Part shown: positions 5,821-5,967 of the stretch, piece after piece | Position numbering within the stretch: position 1 is the stretch's first letter | How the letters are laid out: each line of letters opens with the position of its first letter | Made by a program: the position numbers and the translations under genes | Assembly: GCA_017399665.1 (NCBI GenBank) | Contig: JAFQBR010000226.1 | Location: forward strand, 1 to 5,967 | DNA from: Clostridia bacterium | GTDB taxonomy: Bacteria > Bacillota_A > Clostridia > Christensenellales > Borkfalkiaceae | Reading direction: 5' to 3' | DNA length: 5,967 nucleotides | The notes under the pieces: generated by a model | What the model saw: the letters and a program-made list of their open reading frames with translations, nothing else | Database searches by the model: none | What the model was told of the DNA's origin: nothing

Positions 5821-5967
5821 ATGAATAATATAAGCAATAACCAATGCGAAACAACAAAAAATGAACAAATTGAAGCAGAAGAAGGTTTACCCGAAGAACA
5901 ATCTTTAAAAGTCGATAATAAAGACTCTTACGGTAAATTTAATTCAGCAGATGCGCTACTTAGTGCC
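5821..5967 (+). CDS. Probable phage scaffold or structural protein, N-terminal 49 codons (runs off right edge)
   Basis: An ATG at 5821 lies seven bases after AAGGAG (5808-5813) and the frame stays open to the end of the window. The visible residues are polar and acidic (Asn, Gln, Glu, Lys), without a fold signature, then YGKFNSADALLSA. A 'GKF-x-[SN]-[AV]-[ED]-ALL' phrase after a disordered acidic start is something I associate with scaffold-type proteins placed after P22-like portals in Clostridia phages. The position right after the portal supports scaffold, the major head-assembly helper. The product could also be another head protein, since most of the gene is outside the window. Confidence 0.75.
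   Translation, partial: MNNISNNQCETTKNEQIEAEEGLPEEQSLKVDNKDSYGKFNSADALLSA

Overview
The window is the start of a tailed-phage (prophage) head-morphogenesis module, most likely in a low- to mid-GC Firmicutes host of the class Clostridia. Support for this: AT-rich DNA, strong AGGAGG-like ribosome sites, frequent TTG/GTG starts, and a gene order of terminase large subunit, small proteins, P22-type portal, then a probable scaffold gene. Whether the DNA is an integrated prophage or a free phage cannot be told here; no integrase, tRNA or att site is visible.

Left part (1-1155). A gene running in from outside the window ends at 449. It looks like the sigma-70-region-4/ArpU-like regulators often encoded just ahead of phage late genes. 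About 700 bases without a clear gene follow. They hold a 12-codon micro-ORF with a strong ribosome site, an AT-rich hairpin, and a tandem array: two 222/223-base units about 95% identical and a rearranged, shortened third copy. Each unit carries a row of four or five short hairpins.

Middle (1156-1983). A minus-strand gene encodes an exported protein with two probable SH3-like domains and a C-terminal membrane anchor. It sits between the regulator and the terminase, facing against the phage genes. It has its own extended -10 promoter, placed so that the mRNA should begin at or next to the ATG (a leaderless candidate). This is the layout of a phage cargo gene (moron), though a chromosomal gene is not excluded.

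Right part (2039-5967). Five tightly packed plus-strand genes form one transcription unit. They are TerL (complete ATPase and nuclease motifs), a 98-residue protein resembling the C-terminal part of phage terminase small subunits but without a DNA-binding HTH, a 65-residue four-cysteine protein, a P22-like portal, and the first 49 codons of a probable scaffold/structural protein. Genes are 3 bases apart or overlap by 14 and 20 bases, which suggests translational coupling. TerL with a TerS-like partner would pump DNA through the portal into a prohead assembled on the scaffold.

The most unusual points are the HTH-less TerS-like gene lying after terL (in the same frame, one sense codon after its stop), the hairpin-rich tandem array, and the inward-facing membrane-protein gene with a probable leaderless transcript.
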